From: Aralia elata
Lineage: Eukaryota > Streptophyta > Magnoliopsida > Apiales > Araliaceae
Direction: 5' to 3'
Length of the DNA: 64,000 bases
Assembly (NCBI GenBank): GCA_034770075.1
Contig: CM068385.1
Span: forward strand, 52,398,746-52,462,745
Made by a program: the position numbers and the translations under genes. Below the pieces are notes generated by a model that was not told the origin of the DNA, did no database searches, and saw only the letters and a program-made list of their open reading frames with translations. Positions 21,722 through 33,442 of the stretch are shown piece by piece. Within the stretch, counting starts at the first letter, position 1. Each line of letters starts with the position of its first letter.

Positions 21722-23096
21722 GAATACCTAATTGAGTTTTACTTGCTTGACAATAGGAATTCCTTAAGTGATAGTAGTACAAGTGATCCTTAGACTTGAG
21801 ATCATCATAGTATCTTGTATATGATGAGTTATACTTTGACATGTCCCTTAAGACCTTTAGGATATATCGCAGGGTATGATTAAGTATAATAAGTTGTACA
21901 TTGAGATAGGTGAATGGTCAACAAAGAATCTACCACTTCTAGTAAAAGGAGATAATGTCCTATGTGATTCGATAAATGACAACTCAGAAGTCTTTGGCCA
22001 AAGCAAAAAGAAATTAGAAAGGTGTTTCTAATTTGCATTATTTAGAGTTGTGCATTTGAGAATCGAAATTCATATAATCAAATAAAATAAGACTTGACAG
22101 TAATTTCATGTCTTATATTTGATTGGGACATTGTATGGTAAAAGGATTGAATTGTACAATAACTATTCACTGAAAGGTTCTTTTGTGATTAATGTTGAAA
22201 TCTATATTATCTGAAAAGTCGTTGATCGCTAAGGGGGCTTACCCTTATTGTAGAATAAATATTATTTATATAAATAAATTAAATATTTTAATTTATTTAG
22301 TTAAATAAGATTAGAATTGTTCTAATTTATTTATTCACACCCGGTTTAATATGGAGAACCTAAAGGGTCACCCTGCGAAAAGGAAAATATTTATTTAAAA
22401 AGTAAATGGCATAATCGTAATAATAAGTTATGTCTATTTAATTTAATCTATGGTGATAGAATAATTAAATAGTTTAATATTTATTATTTAATATTTTGAA
22501 AATATTAAGTATAAATTAATAAGACGAGTCTTATTATTATTATTATTTAATTCCTAAAAGGGTTTGAGAATTAATTAATAAAAGCACTCTCATAAATTCC
22601 TAATTGGATTAGGAGTTTAATTAAAATAAAATCTCATTCCTAAATAGTTTAGGAGGGTTGCCTATATCTATAAATAAAAGGAGTCTTATTATGGATTTGG
22701 GTTAGACACACTTCCAATAGTTAGGAGAGTACTTACAAATTCTATAGAGATAAAAACTAGAGTTTTGCCTACACCCATCTTCTTGAATATGTATTATTCC
22801 TTGGTGGATCACCTCTAGAGGCCAAACACTTGGGTGGCTAACGTTGATCAAAGGAAGGAATCTAATAGGTGAATTTCAAGGAGAACGCGAAAGGATTTGG
22901 AGTTGAACTTGTACTCGAGGAAGCACGGTTCTACGAGGGTATAATTCTTATTCTATATCTCTTTCGTTTAATTGATAATTAAGCACAAGGAAAGATCATG
23001 GTGATGGTTGGTATAAAATTTTAAAATCTAATTTTATCGCGCTTCCGGTTTATTTGTGTAATTTGATTGCATGCTCGCGTTATATACAAACCCAAC
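21722..23096 (+). mobile_element. Angela LTR, 3' part (truncated)
   Basis: Closely similar to the Angela1 LTR from its AATACCTAATGGAGTTTTACT segment to the end TATATACAAACCCAAC. The first part, about 400 bp, was cut off by the Athila C insertion. It includes a TATA box (TATAAATA, 22669-22676) and the TGGATCACCTCTAGAGG segment. It is joined directly to the leader of the minus-strand Angela element, so it inserted there. Confidence 0.85.
22669..22676 (+). promoter_or_regulatory. TATA box in truncated Angela LTR
   Basis: TATAAATA at the position equivalent to those in the Angela1 and Angela2 LTRs. Confidence 0.55.
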
Positions 23097-23252
23097 GGTT
23101 TTGACTTTTCATATTGCGATTTTGCTTCTTTGTTTCATAAAACATGATTTTATACCAACAAATATGCCCAATTAAATTGTTCCAAACACATATCAATGTA
23201 TATATCGAATCAAAATAATTAATATTTCGCATAAGGATGGCTCTGATATCAC
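23097..23252 (-). mobile_element. Leader of minus-strand Angela element
   Basis: On the minus strand this follows the LTR with a primer site and a leader resembling the one after the Angela2 LTR (TATGCGAA, then ATTAATTATTTTGATTC, then TTGGGCAT). It ends where the plus-strand Angela LTR inserted. Confidence 0.8.
23240..23251 (-). promoter_or_regulatory. Angela primer binding site (tRNA-iMet type)
   Basis: Minus-strand TGATATCAGAGC, one base from TGGTATCAGAGC. It lies 1 bp from the LTR end. Confidence 0.8.
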
Positions 23253-24983
23253 TGTAGGTTTGCAGAATTAAGAACATACATACAATCTCATTTATAAACA
23301 GCGGAAGCATGACATAAATCGAATTTAAAATTTTCTACAATCCCAGGATTCACCTTATGCGATATTATTAATTGAGGAAGAATAAAAGATATACCTTATG
23401 AAGATGATTCAACTCCTTGATTAATCTTCAAGTTCCAATCCTTTAATCCTTCGTACGTCTTCAAATCCACAAATCAATGTTAGCTACTCAGTATGTGCAA
23501 CGCTCTAAAGGTGATCCACTAAGAGATTATTATTGAAGATGTAAATTTAGGTTTCTCCAAACCTTGGGTGGCTAACCCTAATTCTCTCACTCTCTTCTAA
23601 CTCCTTAAGTTGTAGAGAATTCTAGAATACCAATGAGTATCAGGAAAATCTCTATTCCCCATCTATCATAAGGTATCTCCTTATATAGACTAATCATCAT
23701 CCTAAACCCTTTAGGACTTGGGGTTTTAACTTAATCCCTATACTATTTATGAACTAAATTATTTATAATAATAATAAATAATAAGACTTCTCCTATTAAT
23801 TTATAATTAGTATTTCTCTAAATACTTAATTATAAATATTAAGATATTTAATTTATTCCACTAATAAATTAAATATACTTAATTTATTATTATCAAGCTA
23901 ATTACTTTTAAAATAATATTTTTCTTTTATGGTGTGACCCTTTAGGTTCAATATTATACTGGTAGTAGAATAAATAAATTATAATCATTCTAATTTTATT
24001 TATAATGAATTAAACTCCTTTAATTCAAATATAAATAAATAATATTTATTCTATATCATGAGTGACACCTCTCAGCATATCATGACTATGCAGATAATAT
24101 GAAATCAACGTTTAATCACAAATAACTTATTCCGTAAATAGTTACCGTACAATTCAATCCTTCTACCACACAATGTCCCAATCAAATATAAAACATGGAA
24201 TTATTGTCAAGTTTTATTTATTTAATCATATGCATTTCGATTCTAAAATGCACAACTCTAGTTAATATAAATTAGAGACTCCTTTCTAATTTCCATTCAT
24301 CCTGGCCAGGGATTCCTGAGTTGTCACTTATCGAATCGCATAGGACATTCTCTTCCTTTACTGGAAGTGTTAGATCCTTTGTTGATCATTCACCTACCTC
24401 TATGTACACTTTATTATAGCCGAACATACCCTATTATTTACTCTAAGAGTTTAAGGAATATAACAAAATATAACTTAGAATACACAAGGTACTATAATGA
24501 TCTTAAGTCCAAGGATCACTTATACTACTATCACTATAGGAACTCTTATTGACAGACGAGTAAAAATCCATTAGGTGTTCCTTTAAGTGAGTCTCGTTTA
24601 GTGAACTTATTCTCCAATAAGCACCTACATACTTGCTTTAGTATCTCCACACAAATGATTTTGAGATCAATCATCCTTTTTCATAAGAGCAAGCATAGTA
24701 TGTACTAATCTATCAAGAATCAATAACTCCATATTTGTGATCCAACGATTAGGAACATTTTAGTTTTGAGCTATCTAGATTTTAGATCTCATTAGCATGA
24801 ACTCATCATGATTCTAAAAGTATTGCCCCAAAACTATGAGTTTATCTCAATTAATTCAACTAATTAAACATGAATAAATAAATGCCTTTTAATGGATGAA
24901 TTCTTTTATCAATAAATGAATAATATTACAAAGTAAATGCTTATCACATCTTATGTGATTGGCTTGAGGGCATGCTACTTTCA
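23253..24983 (-). mobile_element. 5' LTR of minus-strand Angela element (1731 bp)
   Basis: On the minus strand it runs from TGAAAGTAGCATGCC at 24983 to GCAAACCTACA at 23253. It is alignable with the Angela1 LTR over most of its length but clearly more diverged. A TATATAA box lies at 23691-23697. It borders the Ogre-like gag remnant on its outer side. Confidence 0.87.
23691..23697 (-). promoter_or_regulatory. TATA box in minus-strand Angela LTR
   Basis: Minus-strand TATATAAGGAG at the position equivalent to the TATAAATA of the other Angela LTRs. Confidence 0.5.
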
Positions 24984-25900
24984 CAATGTCCCAAAAGATA
25001 GGGAAACTAGGGAAATTAGGAAAAAGATGAAGCAAATGGAAGAAACTCTATGCTCCATGAAGGGAGTAGGATCATATAGCAGTGTTAATTACTTCGATCT
25101 TTGCATATTTTCAAGTGCCAAATACCTAGACAAGTTTTAAGTACCCGATTTTGAAAAGTATTACGGGTCAGGAGATCTATATACACATTTAAAAGTATAC
25201 ATCGGGGAGCTAGGTTCATATGTCGAGGATGAAAGTTTGAGAATACAGTTGTTTCAAAAGAGCCTAACTGGAGAGGCAAGAACGTGGTATGTCAGACTTG
25301 ACAACGCTAAGATCCACAACTGGGAGGAGTTGGCCCATGCCTTCTTGACTCAGTATAGTTTTTAATCCCATATGGATCTAGATCGTTACTAGATGTCCAG
25401 GATCAAGAAATAGCCCAACTAATCTTTTTGGGATTATGCTCAAAGGTGGAGAAAGATGGCCGCCCAAGTAAATCCTCCCATGGATGAAAACGAAATGGTG
25501 ATGACGTTCATTGACATTCAAGAAACACCTTATTACGAGAGGGTGTTGGCAAGTATTAAAAAACCTTTCTCGAAAATGATCAAGCATGGGGATATGGCAA
25601 AAATGGGTTTAAGGTCTAGAAAAATCAAAGACTTCACACCTTTGGAAGCTGTAGCTCAACACCTCGAAACAGAGTATTATGGAAGTGCTGCTAAGAGAAG
25701 TCAGAAGAAGAAAGAGGAAGATGTGTCCCTAATTCTACAGGGGCAATCTAGAAGACCAAGCAATAATTCCCCAATCTGAATACAAGATTATAGTCCACAA
25801 CAACAACGATCCACATTTAACCAAATCCATGATAGACGAAGGAAATTAGACAATAAACAAGATTGGGAATTCAACCCTTTAAGTGATTCCCTGGAAAACA
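24984..25900 (+). pseudogene. gag: Tat/Ogre-type gag remnant
   Basis: One plus-strand frame holds VPDFEKYYGSGDL, FQKSLTGEARTWYVRLD, WEELAHAFLTQY, DYAQRWRKMAAQVNPPMDENEM, and a K/R-rich end. This is the capsid-region pattern common in plant Tat/Ogre gag. Five or more in-frame stops occur, including those at 25138-25140, 25363-25365, 25388-25390 and 25777-25779. No protease or RT follows, because Athila2 starts at 25901. It appears to be the oldest layer here. Left of 24984 the Angela LTR has removed or displaced the rest. Gag would have formed the particle. Confidence 0.78.
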
Positions 25901-26366
25901 TGATCAGTGTGTTTTATATACACAAATTAGATACTTTTGAGCTTGAGAATTTGTGTATCTTAAAGCTTTTCATTTGGTTTTTATATCTTTTTATCATTTT
26001 TGTGTAAAATGTTGTCTCGCATTGCTTTCATGTATCTTCGTTTGGTTCCTATGCGTTTTAACTCTATTTTATAGGAATTGGGCTAAACGTATTATTGAGG
26101 AGACAAATGGTCCACACGTGCCAAGTATTGGCTTAATGCCCGTGCGTGGAATTTCGTGCTTGATATGTTTTATTTTGAAAATTACTGCGTGGCGATGCTT
26201 GCTATTGAATTTGAAGCCATTTGGGCTTTTCGTGTGCACGACATGTGTCGGCGTGCAGCGGCGTCCAGCGTCGACCAGCAGCAGAAGCTGACTAAGCATT
26301 GGGGGCCATGGGGTATAGGCGTGCGCGCAGGGCATCAGGCACGAGCGCGGAATGAAAGCCAGGCTA

Positions 26367-26432
26367 ACGCAGCTGCGCAAACCCATGCAGGGACTTCAGC
26401 GCAGATGCGCCCAAACCCAGCGTAGCTACGCT
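26367..26432 (+). repeat. GC-rich dyad array 4 (Athila2 LTR)
   Basis: ACGCAGCTGCGCA (26367), GCGCAGATGCGCC (26399) and GCGTAGCTACGCT (26420), with steps of 32 and 21 bp. The third is a perfect palindrome (AGCGTAGCTACGCT). The array ends about 52 bp before the TATA box. A diverged copy of the first two is at 49303-49310 joined to 58505-58553. Confidence 0.8.
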
Positions 26433-26483
26433 GGTTCGGGCAACTTGGGCGATTTTGGGCTGAGTTAGGGTTTGCATGGAGCC

Positions 26484-26493
26484 TCTATAAATA
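26484..26493 (+). promoter_or_regulatory. TATA box of Athila2 LTR
   Basis: CTATAAATAG, about 50 bp downstream of the dyad array. Confidence 0.6.
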
Positions 26494-26959
26494 GAATGGA
26501 CTGCCTTTTGTAAAAGGCTGGAAAATATGGAAAGATCAGATTTTAGGGACAAGGAAACTTGATTATACTACAAAGTGTCTTTATCTTTATTACCTTCCTT
26601 CAACCTTGTAATCCAAAGCATACTTATGTATAAATTGAAGTTGATATTTATTGTAGTCATCATGAACTAATCTTTTAATCTAAGATTTCAAAGGAACCCA
26701 ACACTTAGATTGAATTGACTTCTCTCTTGGATATTAATTGCTCATTTATGATTTGAATATTATAATTTGTGCTTCATATATTAATTATCTAGCTAGTAAT
26801 TACCTTGGAAACCTATATGAACTTGACAAACGGATTATAATGTTAAGACCTTGTTATGATATCATGCAAAAGTTAGAGATTCTTGTGGATTTATAATAAG
26901 ATTATAGTGACATGTGTCTTATTCATTATCTTCAAGAATAAATAACTTGCTAGTATTTA

Positions 26960-27170
26960 GGATAGACATATACCTAAATACCGTATGCAACCAATTGAGA
27001 ATCTTTTCTTAATGACTTCCTATGCGAAAGTTGGTAATTGAAGGAGTAGTTAACGAGATGTGCATATAGGATAGAAATATACCTAAGTGCATAGTGACAT
27101 ATGTTTTGTTAATTGTTCTTGCAATTGGTCTCTTGATAGCATGTATGATAGACATATACCTACATGCGCA
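26960..27170 (+). repeat. Short direct repeats in Athila2 LTR
   Basis: AGGATAGACATATACCTAAATACC near 26960, AGGATAGAAATATACCTAAGTGC near 27067 and ATGATAGACATATACCTACATGC near 27145 form three imperfect copies, roughly 80-110 bp apart. They lie downstream of the TATA box. Confidence 0.7.
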
Positions 27171-27401
27171 TTAGGGAGATTCAAGTTTGACCATCGACAT
27201 AGGCTTATTTGTAACTTTGATTTCTCGGATGTCAATTATTGTGGTTAATTAGTTAAAAAGAGAGAGTTAGGAAATTCAAATGAAGTGTTGGGGGATATTG
27301 TAATCTTAGATATCTTGAAATCTTACCGCATTTCAGTTATTACTTGCTACTAAATTACTTTTAATCAACAAATATTCAAATTTTCATTGTTTAAATAAGA
27401 T

Positions 27402-27406
27402 CTAAG
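27402..27406. repeat. Target site duplication CTAAG (left)
   Basis: CTAAG before the Angela solo LTR recurs at 29288-29292. Confidence 0.9.
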
Positions 27407-29287
27407 TGAAATTAATATGCCCTCAAGCCAATTATATTTGATGTAATAAGCATTTACTTTGTAATCTTATTCAAATATTAATAATAGAATAAAAGGCATA
27501 TTTTATCCATGTTAATTGGTTGAATTAATAAATGTGATGAACCCATAGTTTTCGAGCAACGCTTTCAGAATCATGATGAGATCATGCTAGTGAGATCTAA
27601 ATTCAAGAAAGCTCAAAACTAAAATGTTCCTAATCGATGGATTACTAATAAAGGGATTATTGATTCCGGATAGATTAGTACATACTATGTTTGATCTTTT
27701 GAAGATAATGATTGATCTCATAATTATTTGTGTGGAGATACTAAAGCTAGTATGTAGGTGCTTATTGGAGAATAAGTTCACTGAACGTGACTCGCTTAAA
27801 GAACCCTAATGGAGTTTTATTCACCTGTCAATAGGGAAGTTCTTAAGTGATAGTTGTACAAGTGATCTTTGGACTTGAGATCATCATTGTACCTTGGCAT
27901 GTTAAGTTATACTTTGTAATATTTCTTAATACCTTAGGGTATGTCATAGGGTATGTACGGGTATAATAAAGTATACACGGAGGTAGGTGAATGATCGACA
28001 AAGGATCTACCACTTCTAATAAAGGGAGAGAATGTCCTATGCGATTTGATAAATGACAGCTCAGAAATCCCTGGCCAGGGTTGAATGAAAATTAGAAGGA
28101 GTTTCTAATTTACATTAATCGGAGTTGTACATTCTTAGATCGAAATGCATATGATTAAATAAAATAAGACTTGTCAGTAATTCCATGTCTTATATTGAAT
28201 CGAGACATTGTATGGTAGAAGGATTGAATTATAGGGTAACTACTACTGAATAGGTTCTATGTGATTAAACATTGATTTCATATTATTCGGATAGTCATGA
28301 TACATTATCGTAAGGTGTCCCTCATGATATAGAATAAATATTATTTATTTATGTTTGAATTAAAGGAGTTTAATTCATTATAAATAATATTAGAATTGTT
28401 CTAATTTATTTATTCTACTACCGGCATAATATTGAACCTAAAGGGTCACACCGCAAAAAGAATAATATTATATTGGAAACAATTGGGTTAATGATAATAA
28501 ATTGAGTATTTAATTTATTCGTTGAATAAATTGAAATGCTTAATATTTATAATGATATATTTGGAGAAATATTGAATTATAAATTAATAAGAGAAATCTT
28601 ATTATTATTATTGTCATTTAATTCTTAAGTAGATTAAGAATTAATTTAAATGAAATGTAAATATCATTTAAATCAAATGCAAATTTGAATTTGATCAAAT
28701 AATTGCAAAACATGTGTTAAGTACTTAAATGCAAAATATGTGGGTTAGGAGAATATTGATACTTACATATTATGTAAGTATTATACTTGGTTGTATACTA
28801 ATTAAATTAGGGTTTCTCCTAATTAATCTAACTAAGCAAACTAAGTTATGAACTAGTAGCCTCCATCTCAAGAACACCAAAAATTAGAGATCAAGTTGTT
28901 GATCAAATCTTCTAAGTTTTCTTCATGTATTGTTCTTGTTATTCTTAAGAGTTAGGAATAAAAGAACTTATTGGATTAGCCATCCAAGATTTGTAAAAAT
29001 CAAATATTGTTCCATATAATCATTCTTGGTGGATCACCCCTAGAGTGCTTCATACACTTTGAAGCTAGTGTTTAATCCAAGGAACAAAGAAAGGATGAGC
29101 TTGAAGAAATCAATAAGGAGTAGATCTTGTAGCGGTTCAAAGGTTGGATCTATTAAGGTATATTTCTTGTTCATCTTCTTCTTCAATTAATAGCTATGCA
29201 TAAGGTGATTCATGGATAAGTTGCAAAATTTTAATTTCCATTTTCCGTTGCGTATCTCTATTTTAATTGTGATTTTGCAAACTTACA
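27407..29287 (+). mobile_element. Angela solo LTR (1881 bp)
   Basis: Starts TGAAATTAATATGCCCTC and ends TTGCAAACTTACA. It aligns with the other Angela LTRs through the AGTTCACTGAACGTGACTCGC, ATTCTATTAC and TGGATCACCCCTAGAG segments. Flanking CTAAG copies and the absence of any internal region show that it is a solo LTR made by recombination. More diverged than Angela1, so older. Confidence 0.9.
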
Positions 29288-29421
29288 CTAAGTGATATAC
29301 GATTAGTACTTGGTATTTATTTGTCATGATTCCCCATGGGTTCGACTCATATCTTATCATTATATTACTTGTGAACCGCGTATACTTGCGCGTGTTTTAT
29401 TAATTGCGAAATCAAGCAACA
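29288..29421 (+). mobile_element. Athila2 5' LTR, last part
   Basis: Begins with the second CTAAG and ends AATCAAGCAACA just before the PBS leader. The GTATACTTGCGCGTGTTTTATTAATTG segment is the counterpart of the TGCACTTGCGCGTATTTGTCATTAC segment near the Athila A LTR end. Confidence 0.75.
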
Positions 29422-29427
29422 AGTTTT

Positions 29428-29444
29428 TGGCGCCATTGTCGGGG
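29428..29444 (+). promoter_or_regulatory. Athila2 primer binding site (tRNA-Asp type)
   Basis: TGGCGCCATTGTCGGGG, two mismatches from TGGCGCCGTTGCCGGGG, 6 bp after the LTR end. Confidence 0.85.
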
Positions 29445-29547
29445 AATTATTTATTAATAATTTTACCAATATTAATTACAATCGAATTGGTCTTAATTTA
29501 GACTTATATATATTGTTCTTCGTTTGTGTAGGTATTCTTGATTTGTA

Positions 29548-30721
29548 TGCCACGATATCGAAGTATTTCCATACGATCCTAAGATCGAAAGAACTTCTTG
29601 TAGACGAAGAAGGGTAATAGCTCGGAGTATACCTACTCAAAATATCATGGCAGAGGAAATGCCGAAATCTTTGTAGGAGTGTGTTATGCCACTCGTCACA
29701 GAATTCCAATCAAGCATCACAAGACCCGCTATTCAGGCTACCAACTTCGAAATCAAGCCTGGAACTATTCAGATGGTTCAGAACTATGTGCAATTTGGTG
29801 GGCTACCTAATGATGACCCAAATGACCATCTGATGAATTTTCTGGAGATCTACGACACATTTAGATACAATGGAGTTTCCGAGGATGCTATCAGACTCCG
29901 ACTCTTTCCTTTCACGCTTCGTGATAAAGCTAAGAGTTGGTTACATTCACTTCCAGCGGGCTCTATTACCACTTGGACAAATTTGGCTCAGAAATTTTTA
30001 GCGAAATTTTTTCTACCCGCCAAAACAGCAAAACTAAGAAATGACATCACCTAGTTTAGTCAGCATGATTCTGAGTCTCTATATGAAACCTGAGAAAGGT
30101 TCAAGGATTTGCTCAGGAAGTGTCCTCACCGTGGCATACCTCAGTGGTTACAAGTGCAAACCTTTTATAACGGGTTGTTTGATTCGACTCGAACTAGTAT
30201 TGACTCAGCCGTAGGTGGTGCGTTCATGGGAAAGAACGTAGTTGATGAGCAAGAGTTGCTGGAGACTATGGCAATTAATAAACTACCAATGGCCTACTGA
30301 AAGGAGAGTGCAGCAAAAGGTGGCAGGAAAACTAGAACTTGACACAATATCTATGTTGACTGCACAGATTACAGCACTCACAAAGAAATTAGAAACTCTA
30401 GGAGTGCAAACTGTTCATAATGTTTCAATGGTGTGTGAGTTATGTGCTGAAAATCATCCTATTGAGCAGTGTGCAATCAATTCAGAGTCAGTACAGTTTG
30501 TTGGAAATTACAATCGACAACAGAATGACATCAATTCCAACAGTTATAATCCTGGGTGGAGGAATCACCCAAACTTCTCAAGGAGTAACAACAACAACCA
30601 GAACCAGTATGTTGCCCCGAGGCAGCATTATCCTCAAGGATTTTAAAATTAGACTCAACCACACCAGGTTACGCATCAACCTCCACCTCAACAAGAGAAG
30701 AAGCCTAGTCTGGAAGATTTA
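29548..30721 (+). pseudogene. gag: Athila2 gag
   Basis: A capsid region homologous to Athila A: LPNDDPNDHLMNFLEIYDTF, RLRLFPFTLRDKAKSWLHSL and KFLAKFFLPAKTAK. The zinc knuckle CELCAENHPIEQC is at 30434-30472. Stops lie at 30052-30054, 30091-30093, 30644-30646 and 30650-30652, with another TAG upstream of the conserved MPLVTEFQ start at 29686. The frame shifts once near 30280, after ETMAINK. The start is uncertain: the family's N-terminal segment can be traced back to about 29548, but no clean Met opens that frame. Gag would form the particle. Confidence 0.85.
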
Positions 30722-31924
30722 TTGACTAGATCAATTGCACAACATGATGTTTCAATTCGGAATCTAGAGCATCAGATGGGCCAGATAACTACTGCCCTTA
30801 ATATCCACCCACCAAGCACCTTACCTAATGATACAGAGGTCAATCCAAAAAGAGAGGGTAAAGAGCATTACAAGGCGGTGACGTTGCGTAGTGGTAAGGA
30901 ATTATCTGAAATTGTTAAGGAACTTCCATTGAAAATAGTTGATGAGGATGGGAATATAGAGAAAGAGCAAGACAAGAAGGAAGAAAAACTAGTTTCAAAA
31001 CCTGAGGGAGGCAAACAAATGCCTATTATGCCACCAGTTTCGTTTCTAGAACGATTACAGAAACACAAACTAGACAAGCAATTCTCCAAGTTCTTAGAAG
31101 TTTTTAAGAAATTGCACATTAACATACCATTTGTAGAGGCATTAGAGAAAATGCCCAGCTATGTGAAGTTTATGAAGGACATCTTGTCGAGAAAGAGAAA
31201 GCTTGGAGATTTTGAAACTGTAGCTCTTACCGAAGAATGTAGTGTCGTTTTGCAGAGAAAGCTACCACCGAAGTGGAAAGATCCAAAAAGTTTCACAATT
31301 CCTTATACTATTGGTAGTCAGTTCTTCTGCAAAGCTTTGTGTGACTTGGGAACTAGCATCAATCTGATGCCACTCTCAATTTATCGGCAGTCGGGGTTAA
31401 GTGAGGCGAGGCATACTAATGTTACACTGCAACTTGAAGACAGATCTCTCACTTATCCAAGGGGCATAATCAAGGATGTATTTGTCAAGGTGGAGAAGTT
31501 GATATTTCTGGCAGATTTCATTGTTCTTGATTTTGAGGAAGACAGAGAAATACCTATTATTCTTGGGAGGCTATTTTTAGCTACAAGCAGAACTCTGATC
31601 GATGTGCAAAAAGGAGAGCTAACCATGCGTGTCCAGGATCAAGAGGTCACTTTTAATGTGTTTAAAGCAATGAAATTCCCTAATGAGCAGGAAAAATGCT
31701 TTAGGACGGACTTGATCGAAGAGGTATTGAATGAGGTGTTCGCGACAAAGTATGCAGTTGGTCCTCTTCAGGGTTTACTTAGTGGTTCATATGGGTGTGA
31801 ATCTCTTATTACTAACGAGGTGGTGAAATTGCTAGATGCTCCCCTATGCTTTACCCGGTTTAAGCATCAGTTTGAAGCATTGGATATGACAACCAGTTCT
31901 AGCACCAGTGCCAAATCCTCATAG
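30722..31924 (+). pseudogene. pol: Athila2 protease and linker
   Basis: A 400-residue open stretch from LTRSIAQHD. It includes the conserved SFLERLQKHKLDKQFSKFLE segment and the protease site at 31343-31354, which reads DLGT instead of the DLGA seen in Athila A. The Ala-to-Thr change next to the catalytic Asp may reduce activity, though Thr follows Gly in some aspartic proteases. ILGRLFLATSRTLIDV forms the C-terminal part. TAG at 31922-31924 separates it from RT in the same frame. Confidence 0.83.
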
Positions 31925-33442
31925 GATGAGTCACCTATCTTGGAGCTCAAACCATTGCATAGTCACTTAAGGTATGCTTATTTGGATAATGCTAATCCTT
32001 TGCATGTTATTGTGTCCGCTTCACTTGATAATGTGCAGGAAAATAAATTGTTAAGAGTGCTAAGGGAATACAAGGCAACTTTAGGGTGGTCTATTGCTGA
32101 CATAAAGGGCATCACTCCTGCATTTTGCATGCATAAGATCATTCTTGAGGATGAGGCCAAACCTGTGGTCGAGCATCAGCGCTGATTGAATCCCATTCTA
32201 AAGGAAGTAGTGAAGAAGGAAATAATTAAATGGCTTGATACATGCATCATTTACACCATCTCAGACAGTTCGTGGGTCAGTCATATGCAGTGCGTTCCAA
32301 AAAAAGGAGGCATGGCAGTGGTCTCAAACGAAAATAACGAGTTGATCCCGACAAGAACTGTTACCAGATAGAGAGTTTGCATGGACTATAGAAAGCTAAA
32401 CAAAGCTACTTGCAAAGATCATTTCCCTCTTCAATTTATTGATCAGATGCTTGACAGGTTGGCGGGGCATGAGTTCTATTGTCTGTTGGATAGGTATTTT
32501 GGATATAATCAAACTGCCATCGTCCCCAAAGATCAGGAGAAAACGACATTTACTTGTCCATATAGGACATTTGCTTTTAGAAGGATGTCGTTTGGGCTAT
32601 ATAATGCGCCTGCGACTTTTCAGAGATGCATGATGGTAATCTTCTCCGACATGATTGAACAGGGTTTGGAGGTATTCATGTATAATTTTTCAATTTTTGG
32701 AAAGTCATTCGACCTATCTCTTGAAAACCTGATTAAAGTGCTTAAAAGATGTGTTGAAACTAATGTGGTTCTAAACTGGGAGAAATGCCACTTCATGGTG
32801 CAAGAGGGCATAATTTTAGGACATGGAGTGTCTTCAAAGGGGATTAAGGTGGATAAGGCCAAAATTGAGATGATTGAGAAACTTCCTCCACCATCAATAG
32901 TCAAAGGCATTCGTAGTTTTCTTGGTCATGCTGGGTTTTACAGGCGGTTCATCAAAGATTTTTCGAAGATTGCAAAACCACTTTGCAGCCTTCTAGAAAA
33001 AGGCGTTCCCTTCGTCTTTGACCAAACATGTATGGAAGCTGTCGAATTACTAAGAAAGAAGCTTGTTAGTGCTCATGTTATTGTAGCTACGAATTTGGAC
33101 CTTATATTCGAGTTGATGTGCGACACTAGTGACTTTGCAATTGGTGTCGTTTTGGGCCATCGCAAAGATAAAATATTTCATATTATCTATTATGCTAGCA
33201 AGACTCTGTCGGGTGCACAACTCAACTACACCACCATTGAGAAGGAATTGTTGGCCATCTTTTATGCTTTCGACAAATTTCATGCTTATCACATTGGTAC
33301 GAAAGTTATTCTGTACACTGATCATTCTGCCATCAAGTACCTGATATCCAAGAAAGACGCTAAACCAAGCTTGATTCGATGGGTTTTGTTGCTTCAAGAG
33401 TTTGATATTGAGATTCAGGATAAGAAAGGAACCGAGAATTAA
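31925..33442 (+). pseudogene. pol: Athila2 reverse transcriptase and RNase H
   Basis: Contains MDYRKLNKATCKDHFPL, CPYRTFAFRRMSFGLYNAP and the RNase H motifs LMCDTSDFAIG, TIEKELLAI and YTDHSAIKYL. At the RT catalytic site the sequence reads FMYNFS (Tyr and Asn at 32681-32686) where Athila A has FMDDFS, so both metal-binding Asp residues are gone. Stops at 32183-32185, 32369-32371 and 33440-33442 lie in one otherwise continuous frame. It cannot encode active RT, although the rest of the fold looks intact. Confidence 0.9.

Larger units (their letters stand above)
25901..27406 (+). mobile_element. Athila2 5' LTR, first part
   Basis: Begins TGATCAGTGTG, similar to the TGATGAGTAGG start of the Athila A LTR. 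It holds a GC-rich dyad array (26367-26432), a TATA box and a region with repeated short motifs (GGATAGACATATACCTA and variants near 26960-27160). The Angela solo LTR interrupts it after CTAAG (27402-27406). The left edge is inferred from where the gag frame ends. Confidence 0.65.

Noticed and set aside
26156..26425. 89-residue ORF across the Athila2 LTR array
   Set aside because: GC-rich repeats leave several frames open. There is no start context or domain, and the segment lies upstream of the TATA box.
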